Counted from the stretch's first letter, positions 23,535 to 32,768 are shown. The stretch: DNA of 57,333 bases from RGIG4608 sp045631445 (GCA_045631445.1 JAZQUS010000039.1:1-57333), one strand, 5' to 3'. The notes: a model not told the origin generated them from the sequence alone. A program made the numbers and translations.

Positions 23535-25421
23535 TTATTGTTTTTGGAGTTGTTCCTTCTGGTATTGAAGCATATAAAGATCATAATATCTTCCGCGCTT
23601 TGCCAAAAGCTCAAAATGATTGCCCTGCTCAATAATCTCACCGTGAGAAAGCACGATGATGTTATCCGCGTGCTGAATTGTGGACAAACGGTGTGCAACG
23701 ATGAGCATAGTACCAATATTCATCATCTTTTCAAGTGAATCTTGAATAAGAAGCTCAGTTTCGGTATCGATATTCGCAGTTGCCTCATCAAGAATCATTA
23801 CACTCGGCTTATGGATAATCGTTCTTGCAAACGAAAGAAGCTGACGCTGACCCGCAGAGAAGTTGTTACCTCTCTCTCTTACCTCTTCATCAAGACCATC
23901 CTTGAGTTTATCAATGAAGTGGTCAGCATTAACGTACTTGCAAGCTGCCATAATTTCCTCATCAGTGAAGCTTTCCTCACGAAGTACAATATTGGAACGA
24001 ATTGTTCCTGAGAAAAGGAAAACGTCCTGAAGCATCTGTCCAAAGTGACGGCGAAGTGAGGAAATCTTTATATCCTTAATATCAATTCCGTCAATAAGAA
24101 TTTGACCCCTTTGAATATCGTAATTACGACAAATAAGTGACAAAATTGTTGTCTTACCCGATCCCGTAGAGCCTACAAATGCAACGGTATCCTTTGCTTT
24201 AATCTTAAAGGAAACATCCTTGAGTACCCATTCTTCATCCTCATAAGCAAACCACACGTTTTTGAACTCAATATTACCCTCAATACGCTCAAGCTCAATA
24301 GCACCTTCACTGTCAACGATTTCCGGCTTCATATCCATAATCGTAAAAATCTTTTCCGCAGAAGCAAAAGCAGATTGAAGTCTATTAAACTGATCCGCAA
24401 GATTTTGAATAGGATCAAAGAAGGTTTGAATATACATATAGAACGAAACAAGCACGTCCGCGGTAATTACCAATCCCATAAATCCAACATTGTTAATGTA
24501 TCCCTTTGCAGAGAAATAAAACAAACAAAGAACGCTCGAAATATAGAGCATATAAATAATTGGGCGGAATACACTAAACACAAAAATCTGGTCGCGCATT
24601 GCCTTGCCGAGCTTGTTGTTTTTAGCAACAAATTCCCTTTTCTTTCTCTGTTCCTGATTGAAAATTTGGATAATTTTGATACCGGAAAGATTTTCAGAAA
24701 GGAACGTATTGATATCCGTTGTACCATCCTTAACTCGTCTGAAGGCTCTTCTTGAAAACTTACGGAAAATAAGTGTAAAGAAGAAAATAAACGGAACAAA
24801 GCAAAGCACCATAAGTGTCAATGCATAGTTAAGTATGAACATCGCAATAATTATCGCAACAACAAGGAAAATATTCTTAACAAGGTTGGTCAAAATCTGC
24901 GTAAACATCATAGAAATCGCATTGGTATCATTTGTAACACGGGTTACGAGCTTACCAACGGGCATATGATTGAGCTGCGCGTGAGAAAGTCCTTCAATAT
25001 GCGTGAAAACGTCCTCACGAAGCGCAGAAAGAATCTTTTGACCGATTTTCTGCAAAAGTATCGCCTGAATATATTGGAACACAAGCGATGTTATAAGAAT
25101 AACTGCATAAAGCGCAATATAGAGAAGCAACTTGCTCATTTCGAATTCAGTACTCAAAAAGTCAATAATGAATCCCATAAGAAGCGGAGAAACTACGCTA
25201 TATGCTATAGAAAAGACCATAAGAAGACCAACGACAATAAACTGTCCAATATGTGGCTTTCCGTAATGAAGCAAACGCTTCAAAATTTCGGAATCCTTCA
25301 TATTTCTATCAAAGCCAATTTCTTCTTTTTTGTTTTTAATGGTCATATAGGCGATGGTGAAAATCACACTAAATAATCCAACCACACCACCAACGAACAA
25401 AAGAGGATAGTATTCGTACAT
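23535..25421 (-). CDS. ABC exporter, fused membrane-ATPase subunit with complete active site
   Basis: This 628-residue half-transporter has an N-terminal extra membrane helix, a six-helix export domain and an ATPase domain. Walker A is GSTGSGKTT, the signature is FSAGQRQLLSFA and Walker B is VMILDEATANID with the catalytic glutamate; the switch is AHRLST. It forms a heterodimer with the subunit encoded 3 nt upstream. Such type IV (MdlA/B, BmrCD-like) exporters move drugs, lipids or peptides outward. It ends at a strong terminator. The substrate is not evident. Confidence 0.92.
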   Translation of the reverse strand: MYEYYPLLFVGGVVGLFSVIFTIAYMTIKNKKEEIGFDRNMKDSEILKRLLHYGKPHIGQFIVVGLLMVFSIAYSVVSPLLMGFIIDFLSTEFEMSKLLLYIALYAVILITSLVFQYIQAILLQKIGQKILSALREDVFTHIEGLSHAQLNHMPVGKLVTRVTNDTNAISMMFTQILTNLVKNIFLVVAIIIAMFILNYALTLMVLCFVPFIFFFTLIFRKFSRRAFRRVKDGTTDINTFLSENLSGIKIIQIFNQEQRKKREFVAKNNKLGKAMRDQIFVFSVFRPIIYMLYISSVLCLFYFSAKGYINNVGFMGLVITADVLVSFYMYIQTFFDPIQNLADQFNRLQSAFASAEKIFTIMDMKPEIVDSEGAIELERIEGNIEFKNVWFAYEDEEWVLKDVSFKIKAKDTVAFVGSTGSGKTTILSLICRNYDIQRGQILIDGIDIKDIKISSLRRHFGQMLQDVFLFSGTIRSNIVLREESFTDEEIMAACKYVNADHFIDKLKDGLDEEVRERGNNFSAGQRQLLSFARTIIHKPSVMILDEATANIDTETELLIQDSLEKMMNIGTMLIVAHRLSTIQHADNIIVLSHGEIIEQGNHFELLAKRGRYYDLYMLQYQKEQLQKQ

Positions 25422-25424
25422 ATC

Positions 25425-27197
25425 TTATACCCCCTTCTCTTCTTCGAGCTTTTGAAGTTCAACCATAACCTTATAGTCAGGACATCTTTCAATAAGCTCG
25501 TTATGTGTACCAACGTCTTTGATTTTTCCGTCATCAACGAAAATAATCTTGTCCATTTTTTCAACTGTAGAAATACGGTGAGCAATCAAAATTGTTGTTC
25601 TTCCGCGTCTGTTTTCGCGAAGATTGTCAATAATAACCTTTTCGGTTTTTGTATCAACCGCACTAACGGAGTCATCAAGAATAAGAATTGATGCTTCCTT
25701 CATAAGAGCGCGAGCAATAGAAATTCTCTGCTTTTGTCCACCCGAAACGGTAACCCCGCGCTCACCGAGAACGGTTGCATACTTTGACGGAAATTCACTA
25801 ATATTTTCGTGTACATCAGAAAGCTTTGCAGCTCTAACAACCTCATCTGAGGTTGAAGCATCACGAGAAAATGCAATATTGTTCTCTATCGTGTCACTAA
25901 ACAAGAAGTTATCCTGAGGAACGTACGCGCAAAATTCACGAAGTGTCTTAATTGGTATTGTGTTAACGTCCTTATCATCAATAAACAAAGTACCATCAGG
26001 AACGTTGTAAACTCTTAAAATAAGATCAACTAGTGTTGTCTTACCCGAGCCCGTTTTACCAATAATACCGACGTTCTCACCTGCATTAATCTTGAAATTA
26101 ATATTTTCAAGAACATTGTAATCACCGTCAGGGTAAGCAAAATCAAGATTTCTAAATTCAATATCACCCTTGAGATGTTCAACATTTTCAACCGAAGTGC
26201 CATCAACAACATCGGGCTTCGCATCAAGAAGCTCAGAAATTCTCTTAAGAGATGCTTTTCCTCGGCTCGTCATATCAATAAGCATTGAAAGAGCCATGAC
26301 TGGCCAAACTATTGAGGTGAAATATCCATAGAACTCAATAAGCTCTCCAACTTGGAAATCCCCTTTGTAAACAAGATATCCGCCGTATCCTAAAATCACA
26401 CAAATAACCGAGTTGACAAAAAATGTTACGGATATATGCAAGAGAGTTGAAATTTTGGTAAATTCTATATTTACTTTTTCATTCTCTTTATTAAGCTTTT
26501 TAAATGCCCAAAGCTCCTTAAATTCCTTAACAAAAGCTTTGATTACTGCAATGCCAGAGAAGTTTTCCTGTGAAAAATCAGAAAGTTGAGAGAATTTTTC
26601 TTGTCTTTCTTCCCATTTTTTAGTCATATACTTACCAACAAACGTTCCCACAGCAAAAAGCAAAATCATCGGAATAAAAGCAAGTACGGTAAGCATTGGG
26701 TCCAGTCTTTGCATCTTATAAATCGCAAGTCCTGTAAGTGCCAAAGCATCAACAAGCATAAGTGTTCCATCACCGAAGCACTCATTTATTGTACTCAAGT
26801 CGTTCGTAAAGAGCGACATCATATTACCAACCTTATTAACCTGATAATACTGCTGTGAAAGGTCCTTGCAATGGTCGAACATTCTCTCTCTAAGGTCTGT
26901 TTCAACCTTAATAGCAGTTCCAAACATGCAAATTCTCCACAAAAATCTACCAATTGCCATAACGATTATAGTAACTATCATCGGTGCACAAATCTTGTCA
27001 AGCAAAAAATCAAGATCAAACGCAAGCTCTTGTCCGTCAACTACTACAACACCATCGTTAAGTCCTGTAACAACATAATTGTAAAACTCAGGTACCTTAA
27101 GTTGGAAATAGTCAACGGCAACAAGTGCAATCACACCCAAGAGCAATGCAAAAAAGTGCTTTAAATAATACTTATTAACGTGCTTTCCAAATACCAT
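25425..27197 (-). CDS. ABC exporter, fused membrane-ATPase subunit with degenerate Walker B
   Basis: This 590-residue half-transporter has six membrane helices and an ATPase domain with Walker A GKTGSGKTT, signature VTVSGGQKQRISIA and H-switch AHRIST. Walker B is ILILDDSVSAVD, in which the catalytic glutamate is replaced by aspartate, as in the non-hydrolytic site of heterodimeric exporters. It therefore pairs with the following gene, which has the intact glutamate. A strong promoter and AGGAGG ribosome site precede it. Confidence 0.92.
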   Translation of the reverse strand: MVFGKHVNKYYLKHFFALLLGVIALVAVDYFQLKVPEFYNYVVTGLNDGVVVVDGQELAFDLDFLLDKICAPMIVTIIVMAIGRFLWRICMFGTAIKVETDLRERMFDHCKDLSQQYYQVNKVGNMMSLFTNDLSTINECFGDGTLMLVDALALTGLAIYKMQRLDPMLTVLAFIPMILLFAVGTFVGKYMTKKWEERQEKFSQLSDFSQENFSGIAVIKAFVKEFKELWAFKKLNKENEKVNIEFTKISTLLHISVTFFVNSVICVILGYGGYLVYKGDFQVGELIEFYGYFTSIVWPVMALSMLIDMTSRGKASLKRISELLDAKPDVVDGTSVENVEHLKGDIEFRNLDFAYPDGDYNVLENINFKINAGENVGIIGKTGSGKTTLVDLILRVYNVPDGTLFIDDKDVNTIPIKTLREFCAYVPQDNFLFSDTIENNIAFSRDASTSDEVVRAAKLSDVHENISEFPSKYATVLGERGVTVSGGQKQRISIARALMKEASILILDDSVSAVDTKTEKVIIDNLRENRRGRTTILIAHRISTVEKMDKIIFVDDGKIKDVGTHNELIERCPDYKVMVELQKLEEEKGV

Positions 27198-27232
27198 GGC
27201 AATACCTCCTTCATCAAAAAAATCTAAATTTT

Positions 27233-27261
27233 ATTATATCACAAATATTATAATTGTGCAA
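27233..27261 (-). promoter_or_regulatory. Promoter of the ABC exporter operon
   Basis: TTGCAC (27256-27261), a 17-nt spacer with an extended TGA, and TATAAT (27233-27238) on the minus strand. Confidence 0.75.
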
Positions 27262-27321
27262 TAACAAAAAACAAAAAAAACAATAAAACAAAACAAAATT
27301 CAAGGTTTGTTCATAAAATCC

Positions 27322-27338
27322 TTAACAATTATTGTTAA
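27322..27338. promoter_or_regulatory. Perfect 17-bp palindrome between divergent promoters
   Basis: TTAACAATTATTGTTAA has 8-base arms around a central T. It lies 18 nt upstream of the hydrolase minus-35 box and 61 nt upstream of the exporter minus-35 box. It could bind a dimeric regulator; no regulator gene is adjacent. Confidence 0.4.
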
Positions 27339-27355
27339 AATACTATAAATTCCCC

Positions 27356-27384
27356 TTGTTATTTGTATTCGTTTGTGATAAAAT
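27356..27384 (+). promoter_or_regulatory. Promoter of the hydrolase gene
   Basis: TTGTTA (27356-27361), a 17-nt spacer with an extended TGA, and TAAAAT (27379-27384), 30 nt before the ATG. Confidence 0.6.
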
Positions 27385-27413
27385 GATTATCAAGATAAAT
27401 TAAGGAGAAAAAT

Positions 27414-28364
27414 ATGTTAATCCCAACTATTATTTCAGGCATTATATTTTTAGTTTTAGGCATTGTTTCACTTGCATCATATATCTGCTTTTCAATGGTA
27501 TTTAAAACCCCAAAAAGAAAAATATTAAAAGAGGGAGAATACGACCTCCCTCCCGGTGAAATTTATGAACCCTTTTATCCCCAAATGAAAATATGGACAG
27601 ACGATATCCGTTCAAGAAAAAGAGAGCTTTGTGAAGTAAAATCCTTTGACGGACTCACCTTGCGCGGTTACTATTATGAATATTCCTCCGACTCCCCCCT
27701 CGAGCTTATTTTTCACGGCTATACGGGAAATGCAGAGCGCGACCTCTCGGGTGGAGTTGAGCGTTGCGCAGCTTTGGGCAGAAGCTGTATTCTAATCGAT
27801 CATCGCGGTTCAGGAATGAGCGAAGGTAAGGTTTGCTCATTTGGAATCAACGAACGTCGCGACTGCCTTTCTTGGATAGAATTCGCAAGAAAAAAATTTT
27901 GTGAAAGCCGCCCTATAATCATTGGCGGAATTTCAATGGGCGCGGCGACCGTTATGATGGCGTCTGGGGAGAATTTACCCGAAAACGTGGTCTGCGTAAT
28001 GGCGGATTGCGGATATTCCTCTCAAAAGGAAATTATCTGCAAGGTGGTTAAGGAAATGAAATTACCTGTAAAACTTATTTACCCATTTATAAAACTCGGT
28101 GCAAAGCTTTATGGTAATTTCGACCTTGAAGAAACAACACCTATAGAAGCGGTTGCAAAATCCAAAACACCAATAGTTTTTATTCACGGTGATAACGACG
28201 ATTTTGTTCCCCATTCAATGAGTCTTGCGTGCTTTAATGCATGTTCATCTCCCAAGAAAATGGTAACAATCGAAGGCGCAGGTCACGGACTTGCCTTCCC
28301 TCAAAATCAACAAAAATACATTGAATCTTTAAGAGAATTTCAATACGAAGCAAACTTATTCTAA
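27414..28364 (+). CDS. Membrane-anchored alpha/beta hydrolase
   Basis: This 316-residue protein has an N-terminal membrane anchor (residues about 5-30) and an alpha/beta hydrolase fold. The nucleophile is S174 in GGISMGA, the oxyanion turn is FHGYTGN (100-106), and the likely acid and base are D263 in HGDNDDFVP and H291 in GAGHGLAFP. This matches the Hydrolase_4/BAAT-like group of esterases or peptidases; the substrate is unknown. The start follows AAGGAG. It is a single-gene unit ended by a hairpin shared with the convergent pectate lyase gene. Confidence 0.85.
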   Translation: MLIPTIISGIIFLVLGIVSLASYICFSMVFKTPKRKILKEGEYDLPPGEIYEPFYPQMKIWTDDIRSRKRELCEVKSFDGLTLRGYYYEYSSDSPLELIFHGYTGNAERDLSGGVERCAALGRSCILIDHRGSGMSEGKVCSFGINERRDCLSWIEFARKKFCESRPIIIGGISMGAATVMMASGENLPENVVCVMADCGYSSQKEIICKVVKEMKLPVKLIYPFIKLGAKLYGNFDLEETTPIEAVAKSKTPIVFIHGDNDDFVPHSMSLACFNACSSPKKMVTIEGAGHGLAFPQNQQKYIESLREFQYEANLF

Positions 28365-28372
28365 TAAATAGT

Positions 28373-28401
28373 AAGGGAGAATTCCAAGTGAATTCTCCCT
28401 T
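28373..28401. terminator. Bidirectional terminator
   Basis: AAGGGAGAATTC (28373-28384) and GAATTCTCCCTT (28390-28401) pair perfectly around CAAGT, followed by TGTTTTTA on the plus strand. Confidence 0.9.
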
Positions 28402-28414
28402 TGTTTTTATCGCT

Positions 28415-30718
28415 TTATTCAAGAATCATATAATAGAGATTTATCGAGTCACCCTTCGTGATTGTGTGACTTCCCGCTTCAAGTTCAACAGTTACAATAC
28501 CATTTGCATTAGTTGTATAAGCCGTTCCATTAATCTTTACTGTTTTACTTGCAGTGCCAAAAACAAGTGTAAGTGTTTTTGATTCAGTAAGTGTAAATGT
28601 AATTGTAGTGGAGGACTCCATCTTCAAGCATTGAGTAAGCTCCATACCATTATATGTAATCGTACCCTTAGAGGAAGAGAGGTTGCCATTTATAGCAAAG
28701 AAGCTTGATGTTTTTCCGCTTTCATGGAAATTATGAACAATAGCACCTTCGGGAGTAGGAGTTACAACAGGAGTATCTGTTCCACCGTTTTCATTTCCGC
28801 CATTATCTCCGCCTTCATTTGTATCATTATCAACATTAGTAGAAACAAGAGTGCCATTATAATTAATTAATGCGGATTTGAGCGCAGAATTTACGTCATA
28901 AGACGAATTATCGGCATCTGTAAACGTCCACTCAAAGTCACCACCCTGAACACGACCTGCAAACTCTTTTACAGTTTCCATAGCCTGCTCCGCTGTTTGA
29001 ATATTGTACTCATACATAGATGAGCTTGTATCAAAGTTGTTGTATGTCGTGCCACCCTTATAAGTAACAACACTTGATGGAACCTTCTCATCTCTTGTAG
29101 ATGCAAGATAACAGTCAAATTGTGTATTATTCTGCTGATATGTAACAACGCTCTTGCCTTTTCCTGCAAAAATATTGCCAAATGCCTTAATAATACCACC
29201 ATTTTCACCGGAGAAAGTACCTTCGTTGTCACCTGCTACGTCAGTTCCCTGCATAGAAATAAGCATAGCATAGTTTGTGTTAAGGAAGTAGTTATTCTCA
29301 ACGAAAATTGATGAGCCCATTGTTGCACCGATAGCATATTTTGCAATGCCATCATAGAAGTTGTTGTAAACGTGAACTGTACACGTTCTAACTCTTGGAT
29401 GACGAGAGTCGGAATGGTCATACCAGTTGTGGTGATATGTGATATAGTTTTCGGTTGTTTCACTTGTCATTCCTTGAAGATTGGATTTACCTGTATCATA
29501 GAAATGGTTAAATGAATGTGTTACATAAGTGGATTTCTTTGTATCAAGCGCGCCATCACCTTTGGCTTGGTCGGAGTCACTGCCTGCATGACCGTAGAAA
29601 AAGTCGCAGTTATGTACCCAAATGTGATCATTATCCTGCTGCAAGCTAACGTTATCACCTTCATTTGAGTCACAGTTCATAAAACCAAGGTTTCTGATTT
29701 CGATATTGGTAGCACCTTTAATTCTCAAGCCAAATCCGTTGAACGTAGCATCGTTACCAACACCTTCAAGTGTGATACCGCCTGTGAATTTACCTTCACC
29801 ACAGTCAATGAGAAGGTCACCCTTATCAAGCACCGCAGGATCAGTAATATTACCAATAAATCTAATGCAAACGGGCTTAGTTTCATAGCCCTTCTTAAGA
29901 GCAGTAAGAATATTTTGAAGACCAACAATTGGTTCAGGACCATACTTACTAATTTGCACGTTCATAGTGATTGTGTCTTTATTAGTATTTGTGACGTAAA
30001 GAACCCTCGCATTGCTCTTGAGAGTACCGTCATCGTTATAAGCACCGCTTGATGTACCGTTTACAAATGCAAACCCTTCGCGAATATGATTAATAGTTTC
30101 CTGTCTAAAGCTTGTTTTTGCAGTTGTAACTTCCTCATCATTTTGAACGGGAAGAATATCAATTCTGTATTCCCCTGCTTTAAGGCCGAGAATGTCACAT
30201 CTATAGTATGTACCGTAATTTCTAATAAGTTCGGTGTCAATCTTCACACCGTCACAATATACGTTATAGCTATCTGCGCCATCAATAGGCTTCCATTCGC
30301 AATAAATAGTTTCAAATGAATATCCTGTGAGTGTTACCTCAATAGTGCCTGTAATTTCAGGCTTTTCATTTTGGTCGGGCTTTTGGAATGGATCCTCGGG
30401 CTTTTCAATAGTAGCACCACAATCGTCGCAAACGTAGTCAGTATTTGCATCCTTGTGCTCTGTGCATTCAGGATCGGGATCGGGTTTAGGATCAACCGGC
30501 TTTTCAAGTTCGACTCCACAGTTATCACAGAGATAATTTTCATCCGTGTCAACGTGAACGTTACAGGTTGGTGGTGTATCATCAGTATCATCGGGTTTAG
30601 TCGTTATCGTAGTGTCATTTTGTGTTGTTGTACTTTGCTCAGGAGGTACTTGCTTACATGCCGCAAGCATAGACGCAACCATTGAAAGCACAAGAAGGAT
30701 AGCTAATAATTTTTTCAT
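28415..30718 (-). CDS. Pectate lyase-family (PL1) lipoprotein
   Basis: This 767-residue protein has a lipoprotein signal with C21 (MLAAC). A Thr/Asp-rich spacer leads into two cysteine-rich repeats (residues 52-74 and 85-107, each CxxH..D..Y.CDxCG), then a fibronectin-III-like domain and a right-handed beta-helix. The PL1 features include DHIWVHNCDFFYG, GDGALDTKKS and YHHNWYDHSDSRHPRVR with the catalytic-type arginine. A C-terminal beta domain (about the last 100 residues) may bind carbohydrate. It should cleave polygalacturonate at the cell surface. The start at 30718 follows AAAGGAATT; the frame to 30880 has no support. Confidence 0.9.
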   Translation of the reverse strand: MKKLLAILLVLSMVASMLAACKQVPPEQSTTTQNDTTITTKPDDTDDTPPTCNVHVDTDENYLCDNCGVELEKPVDPKPDPDPECTEHKDANTDYVCDDCGATIEKPEDPFQKPDQNEKPEITGTIEVTLTGYSFETIYCEWKPIDGADSYNVYCDGVKIDTELIRNYGTYYRCDILGLKAGEYRIDILPVQNDEEVTTAKTSFRQETINHIREGFAFVNGTSSGAYNDDGTLKSNARVLYVTNTNKDTITMNVQISKYGPEPIVGLQNILTALKKGYETKPVCIRFIGNITDPAVLDKGDLLIDCGEGKFTGGITLEGVGNDATFNGFGLRIKGATNIEIRNLGFMNCDSNEGDNVSLQQDNDHIWVHNCDFFYGHAGSDSDQAKGDGALDTKKSTYVTHSFNHFYDTGKSNLQGMTSETTENYITYHHNWYDHSDSRHPRVRTCTVHVYNNFYDGIAKYAIGATMGSSIFVENNYFLNTNYAMLISMQGTDVAGDNEGTFSGENGGIIKAFGNIFAGKGKSVVTYQQNNTQFDCYLASTRDEKVPSSVVTYKGGTTYNNFDTSSSMYEYNIQTAEQAMETVKEFAGRVQGGDFEWTFTDADNSSYDVNSALKSALINYNGTLVSTNVDNDTNEGGDNGGNENGGTDTPVVTPTPEGAIVHNFHESGKTSSFFAINGNLSSSKGTITYNGMELTQCLKMESSTTITFTLTESKTLTLVFGTASKTVKINGTAYTTNANGIVTVELEAGSHTITKGDSINLYYMILE

Positions 30719-30769
30719 AGTTAATTCCTTTCTAAAATGAATAGTATTTTTTATGAACATACCCATTTT

Positions 30770-30798
30770 ATTATACATTATTAACAATAAAATATCAA
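30770..30798 (-). promoter_or_regulatory. Promoter of the pectate lyase gene
   Basis: TTGATA (30793-30798), a 17-nt spacer and TATAAT (30770-30775) on the minus strand. A 12-base inverted repeat (30803-30814 with 30819-30830, TTTTACAAAAAA type) lies just upstream of the minus-35 box and may be an operator. Confidence 0.65.
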
Positions 30799-30870
30799 TG
30801 TTTTTTACAAAAAAACAATTTTTTGTAAAATTATGATATTTTATCTTTCTATTTTTGTCAACTTTATACA

Positions 30871-30902
30871 AAAAAATCACCCTTTTTAAGAGTGACTTTT
30901 TT
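30871..30902 (-). terminator. Terminator overlapping the end of the PHP gene
   Basis: On the minus strand AAAAAGTCACTCTT and AAGGGTGATTTTTT pair with two wobbles and lead into a U-run. The left arm contains the last codons and the stop of the PHP gene. Confidence 0.75.
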
Positions 30903-31683
30903 CAGCAAAATAATTATTGGTTTTAATCATTCCGTCATTTGAAAGAGTAAACACATCAAGCTCAACATTTTTGTCAAGCTCTTGTTGTTTCACATCCTCA
31001 AACTTTTGCATAGGTGCTATAGTAATTCTATTACACTTAATTTCCTCAATAAGCTCCTCAATGCTAAAAATTTCTTTTTCAAGTCCAACGCCTGCAACGA
31101 CGTCGCGATTTTCAATAGAATGAATATCCGTACCCGCAGTCATTGGTAGTCCAAGATTTTTTGCATATTCATAAGAACGACGAGAATGCACGTCAAAATC
31201 ACCAAGATTTAAAACTTCAATAGCATCAACATAATCAAGTGATAGCTTAATATCGGAAACATAGTAACGAACACGGAAGGGATGCGCCTGAATAATAAAT
31301 CCACCCGCGTTGTGAATAACATCAAAAAAAGCAACTCTATCCATATCTCTTATTTCAGGATGTAGCTTTAACCATTCGGGGCTAATTCCAAGTACGATAT
31401 ATTCGTCATTTCCATCACAAAACTTCTGTTCAAAGCCAAAAAGAACCGTAAAACCTCTCTTGTCTCCCTCTTTTTTTGCTCTGTAATATCCTTCGCAATA
31501 TTCTTCCACAAAGATTTCCCAAGGCAATCTGCGATTTATTGAGGTGTTTCCATGATAAAAGTGATCAGTAATAACCATACCGGAAAAACCTTTATCTATA
31601 TAAAATTGTATATAGTCCTCAGGCTCAACAATCGAGCAAAGGCTTGCAGCATTAGTGTGTGAATGTAATTCGTAGTAAAACAT
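30886..31683 (-). CDS. PHP-domain metal-dependent phosphoesterase-like protein
   Basis: This 265-residue protein has the four PHP motifs: HSHT (H7, H9), TDHFYHG, IQAHPFR and GTDIHS. PHP proteins bind two or three metal ions and include histidinol phosphatase, DNA polymerase proofreading domains and small nucleotide phosphatases; the substrate cannot be assigned. The start at 31683 follows GGAG. It is transcribed alone from a perfect-consensus promoter, divergent from the metal exporter gene. Confidence 0.85.
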   Translation of the reverse strand: MFYYELHSHTNAASLCSIVEPEDYIQFYIDKGFSGMVITDHFYHGNTSINRRLPWEIFVEEYCEGYYRAKKEGDKRGFTVLFGFEQKFCDGNDEYIVLGISPEWLKLHPEIRDMDRVAFFDVIHNAGGFIIQAHPFRVRYYVSDIKLSLDYVDAIEVLNLGDFDVHSRRSYEYAKNLGLPMTAGTDIHSIENRDVVAGVGLEKEIFSIEELIEEIKCNRITIAPMQKFEDVKQQELDKNVELDVFTLSNDGMIKTNNYFAEKSHS

Positions 31684-31714
31684 TTTTTCTCCATAAAATA
31701 AATATCTATTTGAC

Positions 31715-31743
31715 ATTATATATCATTTTTCAAAAAATGTCAA
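31715..31743 (-). promoter_or_regulatory. Consensus promoter of the PHP gene
   Basis: TTGACA (31738-31743), a 17-nt spacer and TATAAT (31715-31720) on the minus strand: a perfect match in both hexamers. Confidence 0.8.
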
Positions 31744-31756
31744 CAAAAAATGCATA

Positions 31757-31785
31757 TTGACATTTTTATTTTTTTATGTTACAAT
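31757..31785 (+). promoter_or_regulatory. Promoter of the ArsP_2-like transporter gene
   Basis: TTGACA (31757-31762), a 17-nt spacer with an extended TGT, and TACAAT (31780-31785). The expected leader is only about 25 nt, too short for a riboswitch. The two divergent minus-35 boxes are only 13 nt apart. Confidence 0.8.
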
Positions 31786-31816
31786 AACAAGTCAAAATTT
31801 TTATTGGGAGAAAAAA

Positions 31817-32698
31817 ATGCACGAAATATTACATATTTTGGGACATAGTGTAATTGATTCCATCAAACTCATTCCCTTCTTGTTTGTTACATATTTGTTA
31901 ATGGAATATCTTGAGCATCATTCAGAGGAATTTGCAGAAAAAATTCTCAAGAAATCGGGGCAATTCGGCGCGCTTATCGGAAGCATATTGGGACTTATTC
32001 CCCAATGCGGATTTTCCTCTGCAGCCGCAGGATTTTATAGCGCACGCGTAATTTCCATAGGAACACTTGTTGCGGTATTTTTGTCAACAAGTGATGAGAT
32101 GCTACCCATCTTAATTTCCAACCAAGTTTCCGTTACGTTAATAGTTAAAATCCTTCTCACAAAATTTGTCATAGCGGCAATATCGGGTATAAGTGTAGAT
32201 TTAATATTTAAAGCAATATACAAGAAAAAATCTATAAATCAAGAAAGTAAAATTGAAGAGTTTTGCGAGCGTGAGGACTGCCATTGCCATCACGGAATCG
32301 TAAAACCTGCACTAATGCATACTCTCAAGGTCGGTGGGTTTATTTTACTAATCACCGTAATTCTTAACATTTCAATTCACTTTGTTGGTGAAGAAAATAT
32401 TGCAAAAATAATTTTAAACAAACCAGTTCTCGCAAATATTCTATCCGCTATAGTTGGCTTAATCCCGAACTGTGCTTCAAGCATTATAGTAACAGGACTC
32501 TATACCTCAAGCATTCTTTCAGCAGGCGCAATGATTTCAGGATTGCTTATAAATTCAGGCGTTGCATTAGCAGTATTGTTTAGAACAAATAGTCCTAAAA
32601 AGGATACACTCAAAATCGTGCTCATCCTTCTTGCAATATCCATTGCCTCGGGCATAATAATCGACCTTACTCCAATCGGACAATGGCTTGCGATATAA
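31817..32698 (+). CDS. ArsP_2-like multi-spanning putative metal or metalloid exporter
   Basis: This 293-residue protein has about ten hydrophobic segments in two homologous halves. Each half has a GLIPxC loop: GLIPQCGFS (59-67) and GLIPNCASS (214-222). The central cytoplasmic loop is rich in metal ligands (CEREDCHCHHG, 150-160). This matches the family called putative 10-TM heavy-metal exporter or putative manganese transporter. The substrate is not proven. I start it at 31817, after GGGAG; the frame open from 31757 would begin inside the promoter. Confidence 0.8.
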   Translation: MHEILHILGHSVIDSIKLIPFLFVTYLLMEYLEHHSEEFAEKILKKSGQFGALIGSILGLIPQCGFSSAAAGFYSARVISIGTLVAVFLSTSDEMLPILISNQVSVTLIVKILLTKFVIAAISGISVDLIFKAIYKKKSINQESKIEEFCEREDCHCHHGIVKPALMHTLKVGGFILLITVILNISIHFVGEENIAKIILNKPVLANILSAIVGLIPNCASSIIVTGLYTSSILSAGAMISGLLINSGVALAVLFRTNSPKKDTLKIVLILLAISIASGIIIDLTPIGQWLAI

Positions 32699-32715
32699 AG
32701 AATAAAATAATCTCA

Positions 32716-32746
32716 AAAAATCCTCTCGCAACGCGAGAGGATTTTT
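32716..32746. terminator. Bidirectional terminator
   Basis: AAAAATCCTCTCGC (32716-32729) and GCGAGAGGATTTTT (32733-32746) pair perfectly around AAC, between the convergent exporter and cupin genes. Confidence 0.92.
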
Positions 32747-32768
32747 CACCTTAATTATTCATTATTTA

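Noticed and set aside
31786..31816. Mn-sensing (yybP-ykoY) riboswitch upstream of the exporter
   Set aside because: The predicted leader is only about 25 nt, too short for the aptamer.
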